From NCBI GenBank assembly GCA_947846985.1, contig CANTUZ010000005.1:53285389-53349388 (forward strand): a stretch of DNA of 64,000 bases, given 5' to 3'. The position numbers and the translations under genes were made by a program. Positions 1-14,000 of the stretch are shown piece after piece. Origin of the DNA: Fratercula arctica. Taxonomy: Eukaryota; Chordata; Aves; Charadriiformes; Alcidae. The first letter of the stretch is position 1, and the number at the start of each line of letters is the position of its first letter. The notes under the pieces were generated by a model. The model was not told the DNA's origin and searched no databases. It was given only the letters and a program-made list of their open reading frames with translations.

Positions 1-3000
1 GATTTCCACCCAGGACATCCCAGCTCCCAGCCTTTAGCCCTGTTAGGAATCACTGCCTCATCACTACATACCAAGAGTCAGGAGAAGACAAAGGGGCTAG
101 GCAGAGCTTGCTGCATGGGCCAAAGCCGTACAAGCTCAAACCTGACAGCCATTCATTCCACATTACTTACAGATTTCTAAATCTTTAGTGATGTTTTCAC
201 TCACCCAGGTGACCTGCAAGTGGCTGAGGAGCCCACACCTCTCCTAGGCCACTGGGATTCACAGTCAAAAGAAAGCAGTCAAACCAGTCAGTAAGAGACT
301 CTCTCTGAGCCACAAATTTTTTTTCGTGGTTCTCTCATTCACTCACCAAGATGAAAATAAATCGGATCTAAAAGCATTTTGATTTGTTTGGCTTATTCTG
401 TCTAATTTTTAAAAATAAGTGCTTATTTATTTAATCTGCTTAATCCACATGGTGGAAGCGTTCTGTAGTTTTTTCTTCCTTCCCACCCCAACAGATGTGC
501 AATTATTCTTCTTCCCCACTGGACCAGAAAGGGCCACACTGTACCTAACTGTCCAGTCTGCTGATGCAATACATAGCAGCGTGCCAAAAACATCTCTCCC
601 TGCACTGGAGCCTGGGCTTCATTCCTGCCAGGCAATGCTGCTTCTTAGCTACCAAGAAGCTCTCACATAGAGGGATCTCCACTTCTGAGACGAACCAGAG
701 AGAGGATTCTGTCTGGGATTTGTTTTTCCACAGTCCTGCTATTTCTGGGGTTGAAGCGGAGATTATTACAGTTTTGTTAGAAGACCCCACTTTGTGTGCT
801 TAGCACACTCTGGGTAGCACCAAAGCTAAGAAGTATCAGGATCTTCTCAAGATTTTAACCAGCAAACCCCCACTTTCAAGCATGCACAAAGCACTTGACA
901 CAACCCAGACTGAGGAGGGCTGGAGGGCTTCTGTGGCATCATTTCCAAAAACGCACTGAAGGCAAAGCAGGCTGCCATTCTCAGGAGAACATGCACTTTA
1001 CTGAGGGGCTGGCATGCATGTGAAAATAAACTTTCTTCTCCCTGAAGTAAAGAGCCAACTCTCCAACATCTCAACAACCCTGCTTGCTTTGGAAGCTTTC
1101 CAGTCACATCTTTCTGTATATGCTATCAGATATATATTTTATAAGCTCCTTTTCTTGGTCAGAACACTGACGTTCCAAGCTTATTCCATTAATACTTCAT
1201 GTGAAAATAAACCTCTCCACATTTCAAGAAAAGAACAGTTCCCTGGCAACAATTAGTGGAAACTGTTGTCATTGGTATTTTACTTTGATTGAAGAATTAA
1301 AAAGCAGGGGGAGGGGACCCTCAATTCTCCTTTGCAGGCTTCAGTAAACCCACAGCTCAAAGGAGAGTTTTCTTCTCCAAAGTAAAAGATTTCAAATATC
1401 TCAACTCCCAGAGAGTTTGGGGGGAAAAAGGAAAAACAAACCAGCAGCCGAGACCATTGTAACTACTACAATCAGCTGTTCCACATTGAAAAACATGTTG
1501 TCCTCCATATCCCACTGCTATTAAAAAATGTGCAGCTTGAAATACAATGACTAATCCCACTTTTATAGCCAACTGACTAGAACATCTTTCTAAGATAAAA
1601 GAGAGCATTAGTGTTCATTTGAACCAAAAATACCCACCGAAAATAGGAAATATTTGCTATTTTAAAATAAAAAAAATGTGAGCAAGAGCTCTAGGAAAGC
1701 TTGGGCATGGAAGTGCTTGAAACAGCTTTGAAGTTACAAGAAGTACGAAGGCTCCAAACTTTGTCACACGAAGACCGAATTGGCAATTTGTCAGAAGCCA
1801 AAGGGCTGCAGCTAATTATTCCGGATTTGCATAGCTTGTGAAACAAAAATAAATGCATGTCCCCATCAGAGGTACTTGTGATGATTTCCACTTCACTGCA
1901 CGTGTTTTCAATCTTACATTCTTCAAACTAAGCCAAACAGATTTTTCCTGAAAAACAAGGTAGATGGAGATGTTCTCTCTTCCCCTAGCCAGCAGACGAA
2001 ATCATAAGAAACTGGATACTTCACCGGCTAAAGAAGAACCAACAACTTGTGATTTTAAATTTGGCCCTATGCTAATTTTGGGAATGGAGGGGGGAAACCG
2101 AACAAAACCAAGCTTTTACTAAAAAAGATCAGAAACAGCTTTACCTTTTAGAAAACACCCAAAATCCTTCTTTGCTAGACTCCATTATTAAGAAATAGAT
2201 TATTTTTTATTGTAAATGTCTCATCAGACAACCACTGCATAACTTCAGAGGCAGTCTGTCCCTTGAAATGGTGAAGAAAGAAATCATTAAGAAATGTTTC
2301 AATGTAAGCATTTACTGGCAAGTCACCCCAATGCCAGTGCAAGTACTTCTCTGCCTCAGCCTTGCCAGCTGCTGCCTGCAGGCCACGGCAGATGGGCTTC
2401 GGTCACATTTGTCACCTGTTCAGAGCATCCTCAGGCCACCAGCTGAAGCCACTCCAGCTGAGCAGGCAGCTGCAAGAGGCTAGAAGAGTTGGCAAGGGAA
2501 GTAAAAAAGGAGGGGATGACAGGGAGCAACTCAGACACCGAGAAAGCCCGCTCTGACTGGCCTTCTCTGCCTCCCTGTAAGGGGAAGTATGTAACAGCCA
2601 CAGAACAGCCTGAGGATTAAATGCAGCTGAAACAGTGCTGTCTTTCACTGGAAGAAAGCCAGCAACACCAGGTCTGCTCACCACCTTCACTTGCTCTTCC
2701 CTTCCCATCGTGCCCCGCAGAACAGCATGGAGAAGCCCTGACACTGGGCACCCCACACCTCTGCTGAGACAGCCACAGCCGGAACTCCTCCTGCCACAGC
2801 TGGAACTCTTCCAGCTACCAGATGTGCCAGCATAGCTCCCAACAGCGCTAGGGCTGGTACAGCAACAGCTTCCCTCTAGGAGCTTGGCCACATCCTTCAG
2901 TCTTCCCTCCTGCAAAACTGGAACGAGCACTTCCTCACCCCACAGGGTACAAACAAGTAAGCATCCAAATTCCAAAAGCACCCTGAGACTGGGGTGATGT

Positions 3001-6000
3001 CTACTTAAAAATATTAAGCAAATGACCTATCACAAGGTAAGAGACATAGCCCAGTATTCTGTTAAGAACCCATATTTAAAAGTCAGGAAGACATTTGTTT
3101 TTTTCCTTGCAATATAACACAGGTTTGTAGCTGCCCCACTGACTTGGATTTTAGCTGCAGAAAGCAAATCTGGATCTAAAACACTGCCAGATCTTGAAGA
3201 TGCTGGTACTCAGAGTTCTGCCACTGCCTACTGGAAAAATAGAAATGAGCTAACTCGTTCATGCTCCTAAATGTCTGGGTGCAGGCTCAGACTCATACTG
3301 TCTTTGGAAAGTTCATAACTTTGAAAGCTTTTTATTTAATTCATCTACTGTACTATCTTTCAAGCCAGATAGCTTGATGGGTGTTACTCAGTTGTACTTA
3401 CTATATGAGGTCACACATTTCAGCTGTTGTGCATTCAGTTCACAATGAAGTCTCATTATGTTAAAATTTAATCAGTATTTCTAAAAAAAACCAATTACTT
3501 ATTGCCGCACAAGTTGAGAGTTTCTCTCTTTGTTTTCCATGTGATGCTTGAACAACGTCTACTGCTGGACAAAGGAGCATGCCTGCTTAGCATCCCACTG
3601 ACAGTCCTATTCTTCCATTATTTCTCTTTAGAGGATGTGCGTGTTTCCCCACTCAATAAAAACAGAAAGCTGGAACTGCTCTTTCTGCTGTAACTGAAAG
3701 TCTGAGACAAGATAAAATACAGAACTTGAACACAAGTCACAGAATGTTAATTGCTGTCTAGCAGCAGCTCACTGATAATCTGTACAGCACAATCAGCCTT
3801 AAGGAAGTGAAATAGGAGGATTTCATCAGTCTAGGCAAAGAATAGAGGACCATCCTAATTCCTCACTGCAGAAGGAAACAGAAGTCACACAGGTGCTTAT
3901 TTGAAGACCTCCCCTTAAGTAGCAGGAAATTCTTTCCTGCTCCTGTGAAACATCTTTGGAAAAGAATAATCTGATGTCTGTTCACCGAAGTCAGCACGTA
4001 CCAGTCCATCGTGCTTTACTATCTGGAAGCCAGTAACCGAACCTTACCTTCTGACTCTCTACTTATTACTGGAAAGCACATCTACATTCATAAATTTTGA
4101 ATTTATACAAAGAAGAAAATAGATAAACAGCCTGTGTGGTTTTATGTTCTGAGTTACTTATCTATTGTCAGGATTAAGAGCTGGTTTCTCTTGAACAGAT
4201 AGGTTCCTTAAAGGAGCAGAATGGGAAACAAATCAAAAAACCCTGCTGCTTAACACAGGAAAACAATATTTCCTCTGCCTAATAAACTTTGTCCAGCAGA
4301 GCGACACCAAGACATCCTCCACCGAGAAGCAGGGCTAGTGGGACGTATCATGCGAGGTGACTCAAGCAAAGCTTTCTAGTAATGCTGGATGGAGAAAGAG
4401 CCCATTTCCGATACATCCCCTACTGGCTACAAGTACATGTATCAGGAGATATGAAGCAACACACAAGTGATAGGTGAGTGGTGATCACACACAGCCATCC
4501 ACCCTGCTGGAGCAGAGCAGGCGGCATCAGTGCTTAAGGTATGCCTTTGGGGCACAAATTCCCAGTATAGGTTAGTCTGACATCTCAACTATGCTGTGAA
4601 ATTTGAGACCATGAAGTACTTTTACACAAAGTCCTGCCTAGTTCTGTCCAAACGTTTGCCAAAATGCTCTTCTAATAAAGAAATCCTTTCCAATCATTCT
4701 GTGTCTATCTGATGACTAGCCATTAAGCTACACAAACATCAGAAGACTAAAAGGCAAGCCGTGGAAGGACAGCAACTTTAATCCACAAGGTAAAATGGAA
4801 TTTTCCCTCTGTTCAGCTTATCGGTGCATCATTGAATTCATCTCATATGAGCACCTTGCTTCTTCAATGTACAGCGAACGCACAAGGCACATATAACAAA
4901 TGCAGACGTTGGACTGTAATACACTGGGGGTTTATTACAGTAAGTGTCCCCTAGACAGTGACACAAATATAGGTTAGCTTTCTCCCTGTGCTGCTTGTGA
5001 AGCTGTGCTTCACAAATGCTGGTTTGTATTTATCAATCTGGAGATGTTACTATCACAACTGATAAAGAAGCTGCTCCTTAGCTTTGAGCAATAGGAGGTA
5101 CACGTAAGGAAGAAGATGCCACAATGGTGAAAGGTTACATGCAGCTAGTAAAGTATATGCCTGTTTGCCTTGTAATACCGTGCAGTTCTCAGAGAACCAC
5201 ACATACCTTAAAGACATATTCTCCAGTTTAACTAGCAATGAGAACTTTTTTAAGCCTTTTCTGATAGTGAATTCTTTAAAATCACATGGCCTGATTTTTC
5301 AAATTTTTTTTTTTTTTTTTTTTTTTAAAGTGCTTTTCCCCTACTCCCTGCTGGTGTTGAGAAGCACCTTTCACATGGGTTTAAGAGCAGCCTCAACTAC
5401 CACTGGCAAATGCCCAGTTCTCCTCCTCTGTCCTGGCTATTGAGGCAGTTTCATCTCTGCTACTGAGACACATGAAAACAAGTGTGAGGGACACACTGAC
5501 CACCTTAGAGCGCAAAACAAGCCCCAGGTAAGCATCAGCAAGAGTGAAACCTATAACACATAGCTCTTCTAATAAGCCAGAAGGAGAGAGCATGCTTCCC
5601 CTTTGATCTTTTAGGGCTACAGTGCCCTACGTTACAGCTGTCACGGTAACATAATTCCTTTCCCAAGTTTCCATCATCCTTTAAGTAGCATCTTGTGTGA
5701 AATGTGACCATTCAGAGCTGGCAAAGAACAAATGTAGCCAACACCTGAACTTATCTGTAGATGGGCTACAACTCGAAGGCACTTTAGTATCATTTCTCTG
5801 CTCACTGGGCTACAAGAACATTCCTTCTGCCATACTTTTTTTGCCAAAGGCCAGCTCCTGTTTCTGTTAAGCATGACTGTGAACATAATAAACACAGAGT
5901 AACACTGCCTAATCAACTATCAGATCTCATTAATCAACAAACACAAGAAAAGCCTAACTGCATTCCCACTTTCACCAGGGCACCTGCTGACTTAAGACTA

Positions 6001-6192
6001 GATGTGCTCAACTCATGCTTCATGAAAGGGGGATCCTCTTTTTCCAAGAACAGTATACGCAACAGATAATTGAATGGAAAAGAAAGAAAATTAAGCCCAG
6101 GTCATGTTAACATCTAAGTGACAGCATTTAAAATCAGTAAGTCTTCTTTATAAGAAAATAAAGGGGGAAAAAAAAGTACAGTTTTTACTCAC
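1..6192 (-). other. ITPK1: ITPK1 intron 3 (5' part, runs off the left edge)
   Basis: This is the sequence downstream, in gene sense, of the 25-nt microexon. Its donor reads GTGAGT on the minus strand at 6192-6187. I looked for the next ITPK1 coding exon, which should begin with Leu-Asn-Leu-Ser-Arg in the same phase, and found none, so the intron continues past position 1. A 189-codon open frame on the minus strand (2412-2981) is rich in Ser, Cys and Leu, resembles nothing I know and is probably chance. A 23-base T run lies at 5304-5326. No RNA gene or mobile element was recognised here. Confidence 0.8.
5304..5326. repeat. poly(T) run of 23
   Basis: An uninterrupted run of 23 T on the plus strand within ITPK1 intron 3. 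It equals a poly(A) tract in the ITPK1 sense strand. No retroposed body with flanking duplications was recognised next to it, so it is called a simple repeat only. Confidence 0.9.
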
Positions 6193-6217
6193 CTGTACTA
6201 CTTCTACTCCTCTTTTC
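6193..6217 (-). CDS. ITPK1: ITPK1 exon 3, 25-nt coding microexon (residues 32-40)
   Basis: On the minus strand a strong polypyrimidine tract ending in TTTTCCAG (acceptor AG at 6219-6218) precedes 25 nt, which are followed by the donor GTGAGT (6192-6187). The preceding coding exon ends with the first two bases of an Arg codon. The single leading G of this exon completes it as CGG, and the next eight codons read KRGVEVVQ. This matches the ITPK1 family segment that follows AELCR (KRGMEVVQ in the human protein, as I recall it), so phase, sequence and both splice sites agree. The exon ends on a codon boundary. It is far shorter than a typical exon and sits between introns of about 36.6 kb and more than 6.1 kb. 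It encodes part of the N-terminal domain before the inositol-phosphate kinase ATP-grasp core. No other gene explains this match. Confidence 0.93.
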
Positions 6218-9200
6218 CTGGAAAAGAAAAGAAAAAAAAAAAAGGAATAGTTAATGTTGGAAACGTGGACAAAATGTAAAAACAGATACTAATTGAAAAG
6301 GGTTGCTTCATACTAGAACACAAACAATAAAAATCTGCACTAATGAACCTGATTCAAATTCAGGAAAGCACTTGCTCAATTCCATTCCCTGCCTAGGAAG
6401 CACTTTGGCAGGTCCTAAATCATGGCCTCAGCAGTGACCCAAGATGCGTATTAGCAGCTGCCAGGTGAGCAGAGGTAGGAAGTGGGTGATGCTGGGGGAG
6501 GGAGCATCTCCATTTTAGTCAGCTCTACTTTGCTCTTCATTTCTCATCCGCCCTCAGAGTGTGCAAATGGCACCACAGCACATTCCACATGCTTGACAGG
6601 TCTTTGATTTTGATCCAAAGATACATGTATAAATGTCAGGGAGAATGAACACAGCACCTTGTAAGCCATTTATCCACTTATTTACAGCCTTGCTGTACCC
6701 CGTCACCTTAGTACACAGCACACTTCCCAGAGCTATACACACACAGTGACTTGCATCAGTTGTTCTCTGCTTGAAACCCTTGCCAAGAAACTTTTAAGCT
6801 GTCCCGTGGCTTGTCTTCATCTCAAGCACAAAGATACCCACACCAGCTCCACGGACTAGTCCCTGCAAACACAGCAGGGAGGGGACAAAGGAAGGGTACA
6901 GGCACAGGCCAGGTTCAGAACAAAGAGACTGCCCTGCAGCTGGAGCACCCTGCCCAGATGTGTCATCCTGCCCCAACTCCATTGCAGATACATCCCCATA
7001 GATCCACTGCTCAAGACAGACAATCTGTTCTGGAAGCAGTGCCTCAAAACCACAATTATTTAAAACTCCAGCTGGTGGATGGTACTGCACTGTGTCAGAC
7101 GGATCCAACTGTGCTGGCCTCAGCAGAGGCAACAACCCCTACACCATGTAGCTGTGCCCAAAGAGAAGCTAATAAATTCTACAAGCAAACACGTACAGAT
7201 TCAACCCCATAACATGAGTATGCTCCGCTGTCCCAGCCCGAGCAGGCATCAAGCTACATCCCATCAAGGCTGAATGGGACTCTGTGCACCCATCTGCCAC
7301 TGGTGCTATGGTTTCCTTTGGGCAGAAAGGGACACAGCCAGGTATGCGACCAGGGAGACAGACACAGTGTACTGTCATACCCCGTTCTATATGGCAGGCA
7401 GTCTGCACGTGGGGACACCAGAGAGTGCAACGCCCCATGGTTTAGACACACCCTTGGACCTTATAGTCACTCAAGTCTGGCTCCTGCAGGAGCAGAGTTC
7501 AAATACTTGGGGTTTGTCAGAAAGGCCCAAGCCTCTGAACGCTGCTTTGGCCACACAGGGACTAGTTCTAGTGATCCTGACATGCCAGGGATAAGAGACT
7601 GGAGAGGCCTACTAATGAGACACCAAAACGTTGAGAACTGCAACTGATAGAGCTGATTTAGGCAGATGTGTAGAGTTGGTTATCTACTCTGCTGGTATAA
7701 GAATTGCGATTCAGGTACATGCATCCAGACAATGCTCAATCACTGCATTTGACAAGTTATCAAGCAAAACAAACCATTTCTGCTCTAGTCTTGAGAGCAG
7801 AACTGAACCCCTGGCACAAAGCCCAGCCACCCCTGCTCCGTGCCACTCTCCCAGTATGTGCAGGCTACTTAAATATGTAAGAACCTCCTCCTCACTTTGA
7901 AGACATGGGAAATTTAACTTAAAAATCAAAAGCCTCAATAAGCACAAGACAGGAATCTCTCTTCCTCATTCGCACTAACCCCATGTGTGAAAACCAAAGA
8001 CCCTTTTTAGGGAGGTCATGGAGCAGGACTGCCTAACTCTGCCCTCAGTGCTTTTCTATCTAAGAACGTCTGTGTTGTCCGTAGTCGCAACTGCTGCACG
8101 CTGCTGAATACACAATGGCTCCTCCAGTTTTCCGCCCGATACAGTGAGTCTTTCTTTTGGGAGGCCATTACAAAGATGCCCAAAGGGACAGACGATCAAT
8201 CAGCATCTACGACACAAATTGCTCCCTTCTTCCACTTGACCAGTCTGGAGTTTCTCTGGCCTAGAAGCAGCATGCACTGCACAGCCACAACAGAGAGCTT
8301 GTTGCTGTCAGCAAGGAAATTCAAAAGAAAATGAAACCAAGCACCTCTCACAGAGAATTTCAAAGCCCTCTTGCAGATAACAGTAGCCTATAAGTGGTGG
8401 GTGATTAATATGCTGCCATTACGGTGTGGGAAGCTTTGCTGCAGACCATCACCTGAGGCGGGCCAGATGCGTTCCAGTGGTGTTTTGAGAAGAGCATATG
8501 AATCTCATAGAGAGAGTTAATAGCCAAATTGTTGAAACCATGATTTTCACACAGCTAAGCAAGAAAAATAAGAAATATTAGGTGGGGAATGCTTTTTCGT
8601 AACTTCGGGCAGCAGCCTACTCAGAAGCACTCCAAGTATTGCAAGCTAAAACTTAAAATAACTGAACTAGCCACATTTTTGCTCTGTCTGCCCTGGAGTA
8701 AACAGAACTCAAAACAGCCATTGAAGTACACCAGGCTTTAGACAGGACTGCTCCAGAGCCCCTGGAAGGATAGAGCCTGATGGCAAAGGCTGCATTTCTT
8801 GCCATGATTGCACACACATTGAATAAGCTTTGTTCTACCTTAGAGAAGAAAAATACGTGCAAGCTAGTTGCCAAACCTACTTGAGAAAGAATCAGTCCAA
8901 AAGTTTTCTATAATCCCCCCAAAACAGACTTTGTAAATTTACCGGGACTTACTGAAACTGACTGTACTGCTCCAGCAGAAGGGAAGAAGCCAGACCAGCA
9001 CACAAGCAGGGAGAGAAGGGGTGCCTGCTTAAAAAGGTATGGGAAGGAAGAAGCGATTACCAAGGTTGGCTTGTAGTGCTGGGTCTTCCCCTTTTTCAGA
9101 AGGGGGGGGGGTTGGGTGGTCCCTTTTGACTACCTGAAACATGAGAACTTTTTATACTTAAGCCCAAGGGACCAGAAACCATAGAAGCATGCATATTTTG

Positions 9201-10719
9201 AGGATTTATTTTGGGAAAAATCCTCTACCAAAATACCTGTTCTTGAAAATAAGTTATTTTAAAAACAAAAAATATGCAAACAACCAGGATGTCAAGCAAC
9301 CACACACCTCAGTTCTGACATTAGCTGATTCTCCACCTCGAAGATTTCCTAAGCCAGTGACTCCAGGCTTTTCAGCCGGGCAGGTCGGAGCTGCAAGATA
9401 TCACTTACGCAACCAAGCAAGCAACACCATCTAACCACACTAACTGCCTCACGTCACACGTGAAAGGGCTGAGGGACAGGCATGGAAAGAAAGCTGATCT
9501 TACATACAAGAAACTCTAGGGCCTTCAAAAAATAAGCAAACAGAGTGAACGAAGCAGGCTGTGGGCCACTAGCAATTCCCCAACAAGGGGCTGTCTGTGC
9601 AGGACACTCAATGGAGGCGAGACAGCTGCTGAATTAACTGCTCTGGGAGTTTGACAAAGCCATGGACCTGCCACCACTTCTTCCTACGCTGCTTAAAGAG
9701 CTAGTAAGAAAAATACATCTTACAGTCTTGGTGTATGTTCTTTTGGGCTGTTTCGTTAGCAGAGGACAGGCTTTCTGTTAGCTATGCTGAGACATGCACC
9801 GCAGATGCACTTAACATACACGAGATGCTACAACAAACTCCTCTCCCAGCACCAACCACAGATGCTTGCATGGGTACAGGACATGAGTAGGGAACTGCAA
9901 ATTCTGCAGACGAGCCAGACAGTTAAGAAAAATTAAGTGAGGGAGACTAGAACTGGTCCAGGCTAGGCAGAACGCTTCCAGAGGTACCAATGCCTATGTC
10001 AAAGGTGCTGCCTCCTGCAGGGGGCTATTTCACTCGGAGTACTGACCACTACTCTTGTGTCCCTCATGGTATTGTCCATGATCCTTCTTTCTTCCCATGT
10101 AACATGAAATTGAGCCACAGCCTACCAGAGGAAGAGTTGCCATTCCCAGCTGGCCTGGCTGCCTCCTGGTATTGGCAATAGACTACACAAAACCAACAGC
10201 AAGTCTCTTTTTCTGAGAGGAAAAGAAATATCATTATTAACTATATTTCCCTTCTCCCTCCAAAGAGGCAACACAACCAGGTCAAAGAGACACTACGTCT
10301 GCCTGCTTCCATTGAACAGATGTTTGAAAAACGGTCAGTTCTAAACTATATTGCCAGACATTACTATTTTTAAAATACATTTCATTACAAAGATCATCTG
10401 GACAGCGATCTTGTACTCCAATCACCAGTAACAACAACAAAAAAACCCCACAAACAAAAAAAAACCCAAAACAAAAGGTGATAAAACTAAACATCTAACT
10501 TACAGCAAGGCTTCAATGTCTTCAACTGGCATCATATGCCCAAAGCTATGGAAACCTACTCAGATGCAGCACAAATTACTGACTGGTGCTTCGCGCGTTC
10601 CCTTCCTTCAGCACACAGCGCTCTAAATCACACACTGTAACATTTAAAGGAAAAACAGAAACATGTAAGAAGTGGCTGCATAAGCCTGCAATACCAAATC
10701 AAACCTAGAAGCTTGTTAT

Positions 10720-10747
10720 GACTTACTAGTTCTGACTTACTAGTTCT
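10720..10747. repeat. perfect 14-bp tandem duplication
   Basis: The unit GACTTACTAGTTCT occurs twice head to tail (10720-10733 and 10734-10747) with no mismatch. It looks like a recent slippage duplication in an intron. No function is suggested. Confidence 0.9.
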
Positions 10748-10985
10748 ATACCTGAAAGCAGTAAACAACTCTAATGGATAATATAAGCCTCGCCATATGC
10801 AATAGCAATTAAAATAATTACCATTCAAGTTGACTTCATGTTTAAGTTAGAATGATGCGTGGATTTAGAGAAGAATTCAATATCAAGTTACTAAAAGCAC
10901 ATGAATTGGTGTTTTGGAATTCATGTTTTACCACAGCCTCAAACTCTGTAGAACAGTTGGCTTTTGGGGTTGGGTTTGTTGTTGG

Positions 10986-11001
10986 TTTTTTTTTTTTTTT
11001 T
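10986..11001. repeat. poly(T) run of 16
   Basis: A homopolymer T run in ITPK1 intron 2, following a GT-rich stretch. No associated element was recognised. Confidence 0.85.
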
Positions 11002-14000
11002 AAACATCCAAAGTAAACATTTTTTACTAATTCCCCATCTAGGACCTGAACATTATAGTGAATGACAGTTAAAAGAGAAAATGACTATCAGGTCGCATAT
11101 CATAGCCACAGTTAAATTAAGTAACATATTTTTGCTGTCTGGTCTGAGTGACAGATTGAAAAATGCCAAACAGAATTTACAATTTCTGTTTTAATAGCCT
11201 AAGAAGTTATTTGTGCATGCAGTGAAGTTCATTTTCTCAGATAGGAGAATGTTTCACCTCCAAAATTTTCCATGTAAAAAGTGGCAAATAATAATAACGT
11301 ATTACTTTGATATTTAAAAAAATCATTTTCCCAAAAAAGCAACACACTGGCATCAAAGCGAGTCCTATAAATATTAAATGCATCAGAGCAAAAACCTGCA
11401 GCCACAAAGACTTCCCACCACACTGAAATTATCAGCCACAGAGGAAGGCACCGGGCAAGCAATACCAAAGCAAAGCACGAAAACCAGCCAATACCGGCCA
11501 TCTGCAACCCTGCAGACAGCCCGTTTCTCCTCCTGGCACAAACGCAAGCTCAGCTCATTTGCTTTAGTTTTTCCATCATCAGAATACCCTGCATTTCTGT
11601 TACTAAATATTTGTGAGGATCCTTGCTTTTATTACTTTTGACCACCGATGGACTCCACCTTAGTGTCTATCAGGGAAGCAACCAGGTGGCAACCTCGGCA
11701 CAGGGCTGCTCGCTGCCCGGGGGTCCCGGCTTGCAGCCGCAGCCATCAGGGCCCATGGAACTTAAGTGAGAGCATCTGAAACATGGCAAGACTCAGCTGT
11801 AACGTGGGGATTTTTTGTGGTTTGTTTCTTTGCACACAGATTACCAAGCAGGCAATTAAACAGAGTTAATTGTACCAAGTTATATCCAACTATTCTTACG
11901 TTTCAGCAAGCTTTTCCCCTTCAGTTATCAGTATTTTGGAAAGATTTATGACTGAAATGGATCAAAAGCTGGCATTCGGGGGAGGAAGTTCTCAATCTTC
12001 TCACTCTGTAAAGCATCATAGATCCAAAGGAGAAAGGAAATAAAGTGACAAGACTTTGGGCTGTCACAGAGGACCTTTTAGGTAGGAAAAAAAAAAAATC
12101 ACAGAGGGTAGCCACATTTGTGCATTTCTTCCTTGTTTTATAAACAGAGAATGGTCTGAGCAATAGGAGCCCTCATACATCAGACACTACAATACCGTAA
12201 GTGATTTTCACACCACCCCATTCACACATGACATTTGGTAGAACCATCTGATCTGAACCACATCTTCAAAGCATTATATTATTCCATTTACGCTACAAAA
12301 GTGCTTCTTAAGAGCACTGTATCAAAGCAAAGCACCCTGAAAGGGATGAGAACATAAGAGAGGATCTTGGTAGACAGCAGCAGCATCACTCTGGTATTCA
12401 CCTGCGGCACCGCAATGCTTCCACGTGCCACAAATTCCCACCACAACACATACACACACACATATTCAGCAGCATCTCACAGTGAAGATCCAGCCAGAAA
12501 CCCACTAACCCCTTATCCTGCAAGAGCAAGGACAAAATGAAGCATCCAACATGAAGCAGCAGGGAGGAAAGAGCCGTGAAAGAAAGAAACCAGACACTGT
12601 AAGCAGTAACTAGAGGAAATAAACTGCCTTTAGTCACTAAATATTAAGACAAAGTTTCAGTAATGGCTTAATGAAACATTGCAGGGCTACTAAATTCAGC
12701 ATTAAAAAGCAGGTATTGCAGAAATAAAATCTGTATATCCCAAGTTATAAAAGCCATAAAGTCAGTATATACAAACTCAGAATGACGTGTTTTCCTTTTA
12801 AACTAGGCATTTAAGACGGATCAGTGGTGCTGAGCTCTGCCAGACTCTTTTCTTGGAACTAGTGACCCCAGGTTCTGGGAGCCCATACTTGCTGCTTTCC
12901 CAGCAGGGACACAAAACCTTTAACCACAGTTGTTTGAGAAAAGAACTGAAGAGCCATCAGTGGGAAGAAGGCGTGATTAACAGCTGCACAGAAAAATTAT
13001 TAAAGGCAATGAGTTATTCATCCTACCAGACGTTCAGAGACATATTTAGTACCTGATGACAATTATAAGCAATTGGGCAGGGTTCAGTCTTCAGCCATAG
13101 GCTTACACCACCAGACATTATCAGATCCAGCTCCCAGCTATGGCAGGCAGCCACACCATGTGATCTCTTTATAAACTTATTAAAAACGATCTTCAAACCA
13201 AGACATTTTGGCACTGTATCTTCCATTACAAGACATTAATTTCCCAAAGGTCAGAGTCCTTCAAATTTGCAGGCTAAATTGTTCCAGCATTATCCTTTGG
13301 CTTCAATAAACTGCTTCCTTCCTCAAGCACTGGGAAGAGCAGACATGTCCTCTCTGCTCCCAGCTCCCGTTGTCTCCCCATGGCCCCGGTCACCCCAGTG
13401 TTAATATGACCCTCTGCAAAAGGCAAACCCATGACCCGTCCCTTTCAAAAGTCTTTCTTGGGTCACGAGGTGATGACTGAAAGAGACCTGAGAAGAGGCG
13501 GCAGAGTCACAAGGCAGAAGACAGTATCCCTTCTGGGGACAGATATGGTATTTATCTTTTTTGTATCTATATTAAACTCTTACTGCAGAAGCTATTAGAG
13601 GCCTCTAGAAACACATGAACATACGTATATTTCACAAAGAAAATGAGCAATAACCTCACACTAACAGGTTTATAATCTGAAGGATGCTTAATATTGCATA
13701 CTTGCTCTCCAGTGCCACAATACCTTCAATTAGCTGCCACGCTGAAGCAGAAGTTTTCTGCATGTGTTGATAAAACTTCTCGTCACTATAAGCATAAAAC
13801 ACTTAAATATTTTATTCTCTGAAATCAAGCTTCTGAAAATTTATGTTTTATATTATTCTTAGCAACTCTCCTCCTATATTAATTTCAGCCAGCAGTTACA
13901 AATTAGTGTCTTATTCTTCCAAATCACAGAATAAGTCACTAGTCAGCAAAAAAGATTCTAAAACCTTCCATTTTCCATTGCCAGTGGAGTCCTAGAAATC

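Noticed and set aside
2412..2981. 189-codon open frame on the minus strand in ITPK1 intron 3
   Set aside because: No recognisable domain, composition skewed to Ser/Cys/Leu, no upstream promoter or splice context, and not in phase with ITPK1. Best explained as chance in a locally GC-richer, partly repetitive stretch.
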